Both the position numbers and the translations under genes were made by a program. Shown here piece by piece: positions 1 through 8,587 of a stretch of 64,000 nucleotides of DNA. Source of the stretch: Hahella chejuensis KCTC 2396 (GTDB lineage Bacteria; Pseudomonadota; Gammaproteobacteria; Pseudomonadales; Oleiphilaceae); the NCBI RefSeq assembly GCF_000012985.1, contig NC_007645.1, positions 3,192,501 through 3,256,500 of the forward strand. The letters are read 5' to 3'. The stretch's first letter is position 1. Each line of letters opens with the position of its first letter. Under the pieces are notes generated by a model, which saw only the letters and a program-made list of their open reading frames with translations, was not told where the DNA came from and searched no databases.

Positions 1-1
1 G

Positions 2-532
2 GTTCAGAAAGCCGCCGAAGTCGCCCACAGCACGTCCGTGGAAACCGCGCAGGTATCCCAGAAAGGCGCGCGTATTCTCAAGGAGAACATGGCCAACTCC
101 GAGAAGATATCCACGGATATCGGACGTTCAGCCAAACTTGTCGAGGAATTGAACGAACAGTCCAGTCAGATCACCAATATCGTCACCACCATCAAATCCA
201 TCGCGGAACAAACCAACCTGTTGGCGCTCAATGCCGCCATCGAAGCCGCGCGGGCGGGAGAACACGGCAGAGGCTTCTCCGTAGTGGCGGATGAAGTTCG
301 CTCTCTGGCGGGTAGAACCACCAAATCGACGGAGGAAATCAACCAGATGGTGGATCGCAATAACCAACTGGTGCTGCAGGCGGGGGACAGCATGGATAAG
401 GTCACCAAACAAGCGGAGAAAAACGCCGACCTGATCGCAGAAGCCTCCAGAATTATCGACGAAATCTTCAAAGGCGCGGAATACGTCTCCCAAGTGGTGG
501 GCGACCTGGTGGATAACTCCAGCGAATCTTAA
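2..532 (+). CDS. Methyl-accepting chemotaxis protein, C-terminal part
   Basis: The reading frame is open from the left edge, so this is only the 3' end of a chemoreceptor. It holds the cytoplasmic signalling domain that binds CheW and CheA. The hairpin-tip motif [19 protein letters not shown], the most conserved stretch in this family, is present and is followed by the usual [13 protein letters not shown]. The ligand-binding and membrane segments lie outside the window. An internal GTG at 38 is in frame but is not the real start, because coding sequence of the same helical type continues upstream of it. The protein ends in a short NSSES tail without a CheR/CheB-tethering pentapeptide. Confidence 0.93.
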   Translation, partial: VQKAAEVAHSTSVETAQVSQKGARILKENMANSEKISTDIGRSAKLVEELNEQSSQITNIVTTIKSIAEQTNLLALNAAIEAARAGEHGRGFSVVADEVRSLAGRTTKSTEEINQMVDRNNQLVLQAGDSMDKVTKQAEKNADLIAEASRIIDEIFKGAEYVSQVVGDLVDNSSES

Positions 533-604
533 CCTGAAATTGCCTGCTTCGTTGCAGGGACAAACTGGGACGACCTTCGAGGGCCGCGTGAGGCGTGAAA
601 AGTC

Positions 605-1144
605 ATGGCGAATACAGATGACAAATGGGCGGCGGCGTCGAGCTATGACGCATTCATGGGGCGTTGGAGCCGACGCATCGCCGAAGATATGTGCATTGGC
701 TGAATACGCCACCAGGGCTGCACTGGCTGGATATGGGTTGCGGCACGGGAGCGCTGACCCGTGCGATTTGCAATGTCGCTCAACCCGCCTCTGTCAGATG
801 CGGCGACAGCGCACGATCCCGCCGCGAAAGAACTGGACGAAGGCTATCGTTTTCCTCTCTGTCATCACGAGAAACTCATCGAACTGTTCACCAAAACCGG
901 CCTCGATGAACTCCAGTGCGAAACCGTGGAAATCCCAACCCTCTTCACCCACTTCGACGACTACTGGCTCCCCTTCCTAGGCGCAACCGGACCCGCACCC
1001 ACTTACATCGCCTCCCTCACGGCCGATCTAAGAAACGCCATAGCGGACAAATTAAGAGAAATATTCCCCATACAACCAAATGGAACCATCCCACTCAAAG
1101 CAAAAGCCTGGGCGATCCGAGGTGTTGTGCATCGAGCCAGATAG
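605..1144 (+). pseudogene. Broken class I SAM-dependent methyltransferase
   Basis: The start at 605 opens with MANTDDKWAAASSYDAFMGR, a typical beginning for a ubiE/SmtA-like methyltransferase, but this frame stops after about 32 codons. The SAM-binding motif LDMGCGTGALTRAI follows in a second frame (about 685-775). The C-terminal part, with LDEGYRFPLC and FDDYWLPFLG, continues in a third frame to 1144. The roughly 90-100 residues that normally lie between the SAM loop and LDEG are missing. There are thus a frameshift and an internal deletion, so the gene cannot make a working enzyme. All three pieces match parts of one family in the right order. Confidence 0.8.
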
Positions 1145-1163
1145 GAGGTACATATTGAGTGTT

Positions 1164-1253
1164 GTAGGCTGGAAAAGCGCAGCGCCTTCCAACAAATGAG
1201 GTTACATTACATGGATTCAGCTGTCGGATGGCGCTACGCTTATCCAACCTACG
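1164..1253. repeat. REP-like palindrome doublet
   Basis: A 31-base unit at 1164-1194 (GTAGGCTGGAAAAGCGCAGC...) is followed by an inverted copy at 1222-1253. Each unit is an imperfect palindrome around GCGCAGCGC. The same unit recurs at 2065-2095 and as another doublet at 2995-3078. Such short extragenic palindromes are common in gammaproteobacterial chromosomes and are usually moved by a RAYT transposase; none is visible here. Confidence 0.8.
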
Positions 1254-1323
1254 TTTGCTTTACGATATCTCGTTCCACGGCGATGCTCGGCAGAAACAGT
1301 CAATCAAATAAGGAGTTTCCAAT

Positions 1324-1431
1324 ATGAGTTGCTACCCCTGGATGAATGCCGCTGATGAATAACTTACGCGGCTCTCGAATTGGCTCCCGGAAGAACTTAA
1401 ACCTGGGGCGGTTAGAGTGTTTAAAGTTTGA
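1324..1431 (+). pseudogene. Possible remnant of a very small gene with an in-frame stop
   Basis: A good ribosome site (AAGGAG) stands seven bases before ATG at 1324, but the frame stops after 12 codons (MSCYPWMNAADE). The same frame then stays open for 22 more codons, with plausible protein-like content (LTRLSNWLPEELKPGAV), to a second stop at 1431. A short gene that gained a nonsense mutation would look like this, but chance is possible. No family is recognised. Confidence 0.25.
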
Positions 1432-1563
1432 GATTATTGAGTAGTTAATGGTTTTGATTAATGGGGGTGGTGTTTTATATAAAATATAGTTATTAAATAT
1501 TGATGGTTGTAAGGCTTGAATGTTTAATTTTTTGGTTCCCTTTAATAATTTTAAGGTGTAAAT

Positions 1564-1956
1564 GTGAAGAAGATAGATTTTGACAAAGCATTAGATATTT
1601 TTTTTGAGAAATTTATGGAGTTGAATCCAGCTGAAACCCTCCCTGAATGGTTTAAGGACTCTACTATGTATGGTGGTAGCATTGTTGAGGGAAGGTATTG
1701 GGAGCTTTCCTTTATGGCGCATTTGAAAAGTTCGCTTGGAGAAAATGAATGCTGGGAGAAAGACAAAGACGGGAGGTATCGCTTGGTGAGTTATCACCCT
1801 GATACGGGAGAAAAACGATATATAATATCCGGCGGTGGAGGCGAAGCTGTAAAACTTTTTACGTTAAGGATTGATATCAACTCAGGAGAAGTGTCGGATA
1901 TAAGCCAAAGGAACTTTTCGGAAATAGATGGTGATGACTTATTGTCAACGAATTAA
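1564..1956 (+). CDS. Hypothetical protein, 130 aa, AT-rich
   Basis: The start at 1564 is GTG, preceded by TTTTAAGGTGTAA. The product is soluble and acidic, with no signal peptide or membrane segment. It has a glycine run near residue 90 (SGGGGEAVKL) within what looks like a beta-rich C-terminal half. The base composition is clearly more AT-rich than that of neighbouring metabolic genes, which suggests acquisition. Size, acidity and isolation resemble orphan immunity proteins of polymorphic-toxin systems, but I recognise no specific family and see no toxin partner nearby. Confidence 0.6.
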   Translation: MKKIDFDKALDIFFEKFMELNPAETLPEWFKDSTMYGGSIVEGRYWELSFMAHLKSSLGENECWEKDKDGRYRLVSYHPDTGEKRYIISGGGGEAVKLFTLRIDINSGEVSDISQRNFSEIDGDDLLSTN

Positions 1957-2064
1957 TGATTATATGAATAGGTTGTTTCTCATGCATACAGATGGTGTTC
2001 AAATCTTTGTGCAAACAAATTCAGGGGGCGCTCCTGATTCGCAGCGAAAATTTATTTACTCACC

Positions 2065-2095
2065 TGTCGGATGGCGCTGCGCTTATCCGATCTAC
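2065..2095. repeat. Single REP-like palindrome
   Basis: A single copy of the 31-base unit described at 1164-1253, reading TGTCGGATGGCGCTGCGCTT and onward, lies between two convergent genes. Its stem could act as a weak transcript end for either side. Confidence 0.75.
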
Positions 2096-2197
2096 ATTTA
2101 GTTTTTAATTGCGGCGTTTAGTCTGGAGACCTTGCCTAGAATATTATTTGGTTATGTCCAGGAGCATGTTCCTTGCGACTGGAATGGCATTAAATAA

Positions 2198-2728
2198 TTA
2201 AAAATCTATTTCATGTAGGCTGAAATTTCCTCGTTCCACATCGCGAAAGAAAAGCTCTAGTACAACCTTAACTGTATGAAACGCAATGTTATCCATGGGA
2301 ATATCGCTTTTTTTGAATAGTTGAACTTCTGAGCTTTCGCTAGTTGGATGGAAGCGGCTGTCTTTTAGCTTTGCGAGGTAAAAGATATTGACGTGATTTG
2401 CATGAGGCGAGTTTGTAATTGCGAAAAGTTTGTCGGCAGAGATTCTTGCCCCAGTCTCCTCAAAGGTCTCTCTCTCAGCTGCATGTCTCGTCGTTTCGCC
2501 GTTTTCCATAAAGCCTGCGGGGAGAGTCCAAAGCCCGGCCCGGGGTTCTATGGCCCTTTTGCAGAGTAGTACGGAATCTTCTTTGTAAACAATGCAACCA
2601 GAGACGATGTTAGGGTTTTGATAGTGGATAAAATTACATTTATCACAAACAAAGCGGCTGCGATTATCACCCTCAGGTAATCGCCATCTCATGGTCTCAC
2701 CACACTGTGAGCAAAACTTAATCTCCAT
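2198..2728 (-). CDS. Nudix hydrolase with N-terminal zinc ribbon
   Basis: This 176-residue protein likely hydrolyses a nucleoside-diphosphate-linked substrate. Residues about 6-34 form a zinc ribbon with two CxxC pairs (CSQCG and CDKCN). The Nudix box follows as GFMENGE, then RETFEETGA, matching the pattern G-x5-E-x7-RE-x2-EE-x-G. The ribbon-plus-Nudix layout resembles a widespread group annotated as ADP-ribose or NADH pyrophosphatase-like; the substrate cannot be told from sequence. Both domains are complete and the length is normal. The gene stands alone on the minus strand and converges with the hypothetical gene at 1564-1956. Confidence 0.9.
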   Translation of the reverse strand: MEIKFCSQCGETMRWRLPEGDNRSRFVCDKCNFIHYQNPNIVSGCIVYKEDSVLLCKRAIEPRAGLWTLPAGFMENGETTRHAAERETFEETGARISADKLFAITNSPHANHVNIFYLAKLKDSRFHPTSESSEVQLFKKSDIPMDNIAFHTVKVVLELFFRDVERGNFSLHEIDF

Positions 2729-2994
2729 TACTTCATACCTGTTCGCGCAGAATCCCAGCGTTGAGTCTGATACTTCATTAGCATGCCTTTAAGTTCGTCT
2801 AGGCTGACGTGAGGAACCTTATACCCACATGTAACAGCTCTAGCAATCTGTTTTCATTGGTAAAGTTGCTATTTTTACCAGCTTGTGGGATTGCAGAGGC
2901 ACGATCCTATCTCACCCATGCGCTCTCAGAGGCGATTAGAAACGCCAATAAGCACCTCCCGGTACCCGATTGCCTTTCAGCATTGGACTTTAAG

Positions 2995-3078
2995 GTAGGT
3001 TGGAAAAGCGCAGCGCCTTCCGACACCGGAGTTATGGGAGAGCAAGAAGCCGGATAGCGCTTCGCTGATCCGACTTAC
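2995..3078. repeat. REP-like palindrome doublet
   Basis: One unit at 2995-3025 (GTAGGTTGGAAAAGCGCAGC...) is followed by a diverged inverted copy at about 3050-3078. The pair lies just past the 3' end of the lethal-factor-like gene. The rest of the 2729-3104 interval shows nothing convincing; an 82-codon open frame across it looks spurious because it consists partly of the repeat. Confidence 0.75.
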
Positions 3079-3104
3079 TCAACTGTTCCTACTGCTTTCT
3101 CCGC

Positions 3105-3809
3105 TTAGGCCAACACAGCCGTTGTAATTTCATACCAGGGGTAAAGTTGTTTGCCTTGTTCGGAGATGTCCTGGTAGGCGAGGGTGAGGGTTCCGCCGCT
3201 TACCCGGCCGATGACGGTGGCGCGGGCGATGTCGGTCATGTACTTGGCGGGTTCGGCTGGGCGGGCTCTGCGCATGAATGCGGGACCGGTGGTTCGCGCC
3301 GGGCGGGCGGGGACGGCGTCTTTGCGTCTTATGGAGCCATATTGAGTGATATTGCTGTTCGCATTGGAGCGTACGCCGGCGCCTTCCGCCCAGGCGTCCA
3401 GGGTCACTCCGGTGGCGCTTTGCAGGGGACACAGGAAGTCGCTGGTCTGGCGTAAGTCGGCGGGTATGTCGCTGTAGCCGCCATTGAGGTGAAACACTTC
3501 GCCCCGGTTGCGGTCAAAACCGACGGAGCAGCCGGACAGCGCGGCGGTGACGAACCAATAGTCGGCGCTGTCCCGGTTCAGCTTCAATTTGGTGACGCCG
3601 CCTTCCTCCCAGGGCAACCACTGAACGGTTCTGGAATTGGCGCCGTCGCCCAGCACAAAGTTGAAACGAAACGGCGATTCCGAAGCCACTATTTTGATGG
3701 CCCGTTGACCTTTCGAGGTGGAGCCGGGGATATCCACAAAATAGGGCGTGGTATACAAAGGCGTTGCATTTCTAAGTGAGCCCATCACTCTTTCCAGTTC
3801 ACTCCACAT
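3105..3809 (-). CDS. BLF1-like glutamine deamidase toxin
   Basis: The likely start is ATG at 3809, with AAAGGAG five bases upstream, giving 234 residues; a longer frame from 3842 lacks a ribosome site. The protein resembles Burkholderia lethal factor 1 (211 residues), which deamidates a glutamine in the translation helicase eIF4A. Shared features in order are WLPW (64-67), an aromatic-rich strand ending in T88, the deamidase motif L91-S-G-C94, and a histidine at 107 within EVFHLNGG. From memory of BLF1, the catalytic residues are T88, C94 and H106, so spacing is almost identical. LSGC is also shared with the catalytic domain of CNF1. There is no signal peptide, as in BLF1. A loop near residues 165-195 is rich in Pro, Ala and Arg. 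Similarity is recalled, not computed; the host target is unknown. Confidence 0.85.
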   Translation of the reverse strand: MWSELERVMGSLRNATPLYTTPYFVDIPGSTSKGQRAIKIVASESPFRFNFVLGDGANSRTVQWLPWEEGGVTKLKLNRDSADYWFVTAALSGCSVGFDRNRGEVFHLNGGYSDIPADLRQTSDFLCPLQSATGVTLDAWAEGAGVRSNANSNITQYGSIRRKDAVPARPARTTGPAFMRRARPAEPAKYMTDIARATVIGRVSGGTLTLAYQDISEQGKQLYPWYEITTAVLA

Positions 3810-4327
3810 AACTTCTCCTTTCTTTTTCCTTTTATCGATCAACGAAACACATTGTCCTGTTTTGTTGAGTGTAGTTAATTTCTAACGGCGATTAATGTCA
3901 GGCTCTAAATAATGCGATTTATGAGCCGCTCGCCAGTCAGTTATTCGCATTACTTTTTTTGTAGGGCGATGAAGAATCCGATAGCTGGGAAAGTGTCACC
4001 TAACCGTTTTGTATCAGTAGCATACTGGTCCTCTAAATTCCGCTCCCTCGTCCGTTCGGGCGATTGTTTGAGATATGGCGGGTTGTTAGTTTTTGTTGTG
4101 CAAGCGTTTTCATTATCAAAGGGCGCGAATACTGACTGGCGACGCTAGATATGCCAAAAATATATTAATTTAAGCCAGTATTGTATTTGTTTTTTGTAGC
4201 GCTTGAGATCTAAATGAAAGCGTTGTCATTTGTTCGGCTATCACCTAACCACCGCTGTGAATTTTTATGTCCAGACTCAGACAACTTAGAAAAAAACAAA
4301 GAACGAGAGCGATAAAAGGAGGTCACT
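3810..4327. other. Intergenic region without a recognised gene
   Basis: This 518-base stretch separates the lethal-factor-like gene (minus) from the di-heme oxidoreductase gene (plus), so it must hold two divergent promoters. It is AT-rich, especially at 4140-4330. A ribosome site (AAAGGAGG) sits just before the downstream start at 4328. I see no convincing operator, RNA or small gene. Confidence 0.5.
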
Positions 4328-6922
4328 ATGTATACGAATGATTCGTGCCACAATGCGCTTCGGCGCAAGCTCGCCAGAACACTTATCGGCGTCGCTGCTG
4401 CGGCGTCGTCATTTTCCGCTGCGCAGGCGGCGGTCAATCTGGCGGCGGGAAAAAACACATTCGCCAGCACGGAGTTGCGTCAGGCGAGGTTGGCCGTGGA
4501 TGCGGACAGTCGGTCGCGCTGGGAATCCAATCATGGCGTGTCGCCCAGTTGGTTGACCGTGGACCTGGGAAAGACGAGCAATCTGGAGCAGGTCGTCATT
4601 GACTGGGAGGCGGCCAACCCGGAAACCTACGAAATCCAGGGTTCCAATGACAATGAAACCTGGACCACGCTTTCCAGCCAGAGCGGCGGCGTCTTCGGAG
4701 ACCGCACCGATAGCGTCGATGTCAGCGGCGAATTTCGTTATGTGCGAATCTTCGCCACCCAGCGTAGTCGCGGCAACGGCTGGGGGTATTCCATATTCGA
4801 TCTGGAGATATACGGAACGCCGCTGTCAGGCCCGGACGACCCAGATGAACCTGATGGTCCCGGTGATCCTAACGTTCCCGATGTGCCGGATGAACCGGAC
4901 TTGCCGGACAATCTGCCCGCCGCCTTCCAGCCGCTGTATCCCAAAGGCGCGGAGGTGCTGGAGCGGATTCAGTATGTGGACACGGACGGTACGCTGGTCA
5001 CTTTGATGGGCGCCCGACCCACTGAGCGTCACGCCCGCGAACGGGGCGAGCCCTGGGACGCGCCGGACCAGGGGCCGGGGCGTTATCTTACGTTCCCGCC
5101 GTTCTACTTCCAGAACCGCACTTTCGGTCTGGAAATACGCGACTCCGTTCCCGCTGGCGGCGATAAAATCGAAGTCTGGCTGCATGTGAACGCCAACACC
5201 TTCAGAGGCACGACCTTCAGTTTGTTCCGCAACATTGAAAACCCGGACGTGCGCGACTTCGGCTGGTCTCTGAACTACGGCTTCAACAATCCCAATGAAG
5301 GCGGCCAGCCCATCTGCCACGCCGGCAAGCGTGAATGCATGATGGATTTCAATTCCAACTGGCGCACCTCACCCCACAGCCCATTAAAGGTTGGCGACAA
5401 AATCGAACTGGCGCCGGCGCCGCGCTTATTGACGCCCGTGATCGACGGCGGCGGCGAGCGCTATTATTCCTTCGAACAGCTTTACGTAGTGGGCGAGGGC
5501 ATGCGTCCCTGGTACGGCATCGCGCCAAACCTGGATTCCGAGCCGCTGCCGCCGGACACTCTGCTGGGCGGTCAGGCCAGCGTGTCCTACAACTACTCGG
5601 AAGAACCGCACCGCATGTTCCAGCAGATGGCCAACAACATCGGCATCAAGAACAGCCAGCGCTTTGTGGAAGGGCGACGCCTGTTCCACACCTCGTTCGC
5701 CTCCGGCGAGCACTCCGAGTTCTCTGGCTCCAACCCGGTGTTCGACGCCCATATTGGACAACTTGGCCCACGCTATAACAACGAAAGCTGTATCGGCTGC
5801 CACCAGAACAATGGCCGCAGCCAGCCCGCCAAAGCCGGGCAGACACTGGAAGGCTATTCGGTGTTGACCGCGGCGTTTGGCTCTCAGGACGGCGCTGTTC
5901 CCGATCCTTTCTATGGCTTTAACGTGCTGCAAAAATCCCAGGACGCCAGCCAGGAAAGCTACGCCGTCAATCTCAGCCATTATGAAGTGACCACAAAGGA
6001 ACTGAATGGCGGTGATGTGGTTGAGTTGCGTAAGCCTTACTACGCCTTCCAGGGACCGACGCCGGAGCTGTACTCGGTGCGGCAGGCGCCGCAGGTGATC
6101 GGTATGGGTCTGCTGGAAGCCGTTTCCGAGGCCACAATTCTCGCCGGCGTGGACGAGAATGACGCGGACGGCGATGGCGTGCGCGGTCAGCCCAACTGGA
6201 TCAAAAATCCCGAAACCGGCGCGGTGCAATTAGGGCGTTTTGGCTGGAAGGCTTCCAAGCTGAGTTTGCGCCATCAGGTCGGAACCGCGTTCCTGCAGGA
6301 CATGGGCGTCACCACGCCGACCTATCCATCGCGCGCCTGTCAGAAGACCGAAACGGACTGTCATAACAATGCCGCCGACACCCATATCGACAACGCCGAA
6401 ATGGATCGCGTCGGTCAGTACCTGGCGTTATTGGGCGTACCCGCCCAGCGCAGTCTGCGTAGCGGCTATCCTGACGGAATCCGGGTGTCGCCGGAACATG
6501 ACGTCAACCCGGAACGAATCAGCCAGGGCAAGGACGTATTTACGCAAACGGGCTGCGTCGCCTGCCATACCGCCACATTGAAGACGGGGGACACCCACCC
6601 TATGGCGGAGTTGCGCAATCAGACGATTCATCCCTATACAGATCTGCTGTTGCACGATATGGGACCGGGATTGGCGGATACGCTGCCGCAAGGCGACGCC
6701 GCGGCGTCCATGTGGCGCACGCCGCCTTTGTGGGGGCTGGGCAGTCTGCAGTTTGTGCAAGGCGGTCAGGAAAACGTGCGCTACCTGCATGACGGCCGCG
6801 CCAGAACCCTGGACGAAGCGATTCTGTGGCACGACGGCGAAGCCGCCGGCAGCCGCCAGAACTACGAAGCGTTGAGTCCGGCTGAGCGGGACGCCCTGAA
6901 GCAATTCCTGAACTCGCTATAA
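4328..6922 (+). CDS. Secreted di-heme oxidoreductase (DHOR) with discoidin domain
   Basis: The 864-residue protein starts with a ribosome site (AGGAGG) and a signal peptide ending near AAQA. Residues about 35-160 form an F5/8 type C (discoidin) carbohydrate-binding domain, with the NLAAGK opening and the NGWGYSIFDLEIYG ending. An acidic Pro-Asp linker (about 165-195) follows. The rest belongs to the di-heme 'thiol oxidoreductase' family (DHOR, formerly DUF1111), with two c-type heme sites, CIGCH at 488 and CVACH at 743. The Cys pair in RACQKTETDCH is not a heme site. The protein should be exported and acquire heme in the periplasm. The substrate is unknown; the binding domain and the neighbouring pectinase suggest polysaccharide surfaces. 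A tail near residue 840 (EAILWHDGEA) is typical of the family. Confidence 0.88.
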   Translation: MYTNDSCHNALRRKLARTLIGVAAAASSFSAAQAAVNLAAGKNTFASTELRQARLAVDADSRSRWESNHGVSPSWLTVDLGKTSNLEQVVIDWEAANPETYEIQGSNDNETWTTLSSQSGGVFGDRTDSVDVSGEFRYVRIFATQRSRGNGWGYSIFDLEIYGTPLSGPDDPDEPDGPGDPNVPDVPDEPDLPDNLPAAFQPLYPKGAEVLERIQYVDTDGTLVTLMGARPTERHARERGEPWDAPDQGPGRYLTFPPFYFQNRTFGLEIRDSVPAGGDKIEVWLHVNANTFRGTTFSLFRNIENPDVRDFGWSLNYGFNNPNEGGQPICHAGKRECMMDFNSNWRTSPHSPLKVGDKIELAPAPRLLTPVIDGGGERYYSFEQLYVVGEGMRPWYGIAPNLDSEPLPPDTLLGGQASVSYNYSEEPHRMFQQMANNIGIKNSQRFVEGRRLFHTSFASGEHSEFSGSNPVFDAHIGQLGPRYNNESCIGCHQNNGRSQPAKAGQTLEGYSVLTAAFGSQDGAVPDPFYGFNVLQKSQDASQESYAVNLSHYEVTTKELNGGDVVELRKPYYAFQGPTPELYSVRQAPQVIGMGLLEAVSEATILAGVDENDADGDGVRGQPNWIKNPETGAVQLGRFGWKASKLSLRHQVGTAFLQDMGVTTPTYPSRACQKTETDCHNNAADTHIDNAEMDRVGQYLALLGVPAQRSLRSGYPDGIRVSPEHDVNPERISQGKDVFTQTGCVACHTATLKTGDTHPMAELRNQTIHPYTDLLLHDMGPGLADTLPQGDAAASMWRTPPLWGLGSLQFVQGGQENVRYLHDGRARTLDEAILWHDGEAAGSRQNYEALSPAERDALKQFLNSL

Positions 6923-6954
6923 CCACGCTTTTGGAGAGGGCGACCTCTCCCTAA

Positions 6955-6994
6955 AAACACTGCGGTCTGGCAAGCCAGCTTGGCCGCAGTGTTT
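6955..6994. terminator. Strong stem-loop after the DHOR gene
   Basis: AAACACTGCGG pairs perfectly with CCGCAGTGTTT across an 18-base loop. A smaller hairpin (GGAGAGG/CCTCTCC) lies just before it at 6932-6950. The A-run before and T-run after fit a rho-independent terminator for the plus strand. The remaining 6995-7252 holds the upstream region of the pectinase gene; the open frame at 7026 has no ribosome site and is probably not a gene. Confidence 0.7.
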
Positions 6995-7252
6995 CCTTCC
7001 GTTTCTACTGATTATTTATTCTTTATTGCAGCGGCTTCTAATTGCCCGGAGACGTTATCGTCGCCATGGTTTTATGCGCAATGCGTCTAACATACGTCTC
7101 ACGTTAAATGACCAGGAAGGGGATAATGGATTCTTGTCTATGGGTTCAAATAAGGAGGAAAATCAGACTGGGCTGCTGAGAGGCTCAGGCCTTTCCAAAA
7201 AAAACGACCTCAAGCGCGCTCAACCCCTAACGGCAGGAAAAGAGGGATCATT

Positions 7253-8434
7253 ATGAACAGGATGATAAGGATAAAACTACTCGCTGTTGTTCTTATGTGG
7301 AGCGGTCTCGCTCAGGCGGATGAAAATCCAGTCTGCTCAGAGCCGGGAAACATGTGCTGCTATGCGTCGAACTATAACTACAACCTGCCTTCCGCCATCG
7401 CCAATTGCTGCGCGGTGGGAGATTCGGTGAAGAAGTTCGTCTTCATGGACAACCAGGACTCCAAAGTGGACGGTCAGGACGTGCCGATCCAGCTTTGCAG
7501 CAACCTGAATCTGTATATTCTGCACAAACTCAAAGCGCCCTCCAAAGACGACTGGCCGCCCATTCCAAGCGGCGAGAAGCGGTTTCCCCCGCTGTTTAAA
7601 GGAGAAAATCTGGAAAACGTGGTGATTGCCGGGGACGGCGAGATCGACGGCCGCAACAATACCTGGATGGGAGACAAGGACTGTGGCGACTATTCCGGTA
7701 AAGTCAGGCCCATCATGATGGATCTGCAAGGCTCCAAAAACCTGTTGGTGAAGTCCATTACCTTATCCCACGGGCCTGGATTCAACCTGCATGTCGAGCA
7801 CTCCCGCGGCGGCATCAAGATTGAAGACGTCACCATCAACACGCACCATACCGGGTCGAACAGCTCCTGCAGTCTGGACGGCATCGATATCAGCGGAGAC
7901 GACATCAGCGTCAAAGACTCGGAAATCCGCAGTCGCGACGACTGCATCGCCGTCAAAGCCAACGCATCCAACGTGCGCATCTCTAACGTGACCTGCCACA
8001 ATGGCCATGGCCTTTCCATCGGCTCCATCGCGATGAATGGCGTGGTCAAGGATGTGGAAATCGAGAATGTAACGGTGATGGACTCGCGCTTCGGTTTGCG
8101 CATCAAAATGCAGAAGTACGCCAACGGTAAGGTGGAAAACATCAAATTCAAAGACAGCCTGGTGAAGCGTATTTCCAGCAGGCCGATCCAGATCAAAACG
8201 GACTACCACAATGATCATTGCGACGACCCGGGCAGCAGCAAGTGCGATAAAAACGCCCGCTCCAGCATTGAAAACGTCACCTACAAGAAAATCTCGGTGC
8301 ATGGCGGCGAAATGGATCTGGACTGCAAATACGCCGATGTATGCACGGTGAAGCTGAGAAAGCTGCACTGTGAAGACGGCGCAACCATCTCCTGCAAAGA
8401 TGTGGATGTGGACGGAGAATGCAGTTGCGATTGA
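7253..8434 (+). CDS. Secreted polygalacturonase-like GH28 glycosidase
   Basis: The 393-residue product has a signal peptide (cleavage near AQA-DE, residue 22) and the right-handed beta-helix pattern of glycoside hydrolase family 28, which hydrolyses pectin-type galacturonans by inversion. Family landmarks appear in order: LDGID at 208-212 (usually NTDG), RDDCIAVK at 228-235, GHGLSIGS at 251-258, and RIKM at 283-286, together supplying the three catalytic aspartates, the histidine and the substrate-binding RxK. Many cysteines in the first 60 and last 60 residues suggest disulphides in the mature exported enzyme. Replacement of the usual Asn-Thr by Ser-Leu in the first motif may shift substrate preference. 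A terminator separates it from the DHOR gene. Confidence 0.9.
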   Translation: MNRMIRIKLLAVVLMWSGLAQADENPVCSEPGNMCCYASNYNYNLPSAIANCCAVGDSVKKFVFMDNQDSKVDGQDVPIQLCSNLNLYILHKLKAPSKDDWPPIPSGEKRFPPLFKGENLENVVIAGDGEIDGRNNTWMGDKDCGDYSGKVRPIMMDLQGSKNLLVKSITLSHGPGFNLHVEHSRGGIKIEDVTINTHHTGSNSSCSLDGIDISGDDISVKDSEIRSRDDCIAVKANASNVRISNVTCHNGHGLSIGSIAMNGVVKDVEIENVTVMDSRFGLRIKMQKYANGKVENIKFKDSLVKRISSRPIQIKTDYHNDHCDDPGSSKCDKNARSSIENVTYKKISVHGGEMDLDCKYADVCTVKLRKLHCEDGATISCKDVDVDGECSCD

Positions 8435-8471
8435 TGCGCGGGGGAAGCGCTTGAAACGTTCCTCGCGCAGG

Positions 8472-8505
8472 CGTTCCCAGGCTGATGCGCGTCGGCCTGG
8501 GAACG
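8472..8505. terminator. Stem-loop after the pectinase gene
   Basis: CGTTCCCAGGC pairs with GCCTGGGAACG, giving an 11-base-pair perfect stem 38 bases past the stop codon of the GH28 gene. There is no T-run on the plus strand, so it may stabilise the mRNA end rather than terminate by itself. Confidence 0.55.
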
Positions 8506-8587
8506 AATGGAAAAAATTACTTTGACAAAACGAAGCCGCTCCTGAAAAACTCTGCCTGTACGCTTGCGGAACATGGGAGATGAACCT

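Noticed and set aside
2809-3057. 82-codon open frame on the plus strand
   Set aside because: It has no ribosome site, begins in noncoding-looking sequence and ends inside the REP-like repeat; composition is not protein-like.
1145-3100. CRISPR-like array from the recurrent 31-base units
   Set aside because: The units are few, inverted in pairs, widely and unevenly spaced, and have no uniform spacers, so they are REP-like palindromes.
6362-6364. Possible third heme site in the DHOR protein (Cys-rich RACQKTETDCH)
   Set aside because: The spacing between the cysteines is not CxxCH, so it cannot bind c-type heme in the standard way.
7026-7256. 76-codon open frame before the pectinase gene
   Set aside because: No ribosome site for its start, and it overlaps the true pectinase ribosome site; probably leader DNA.
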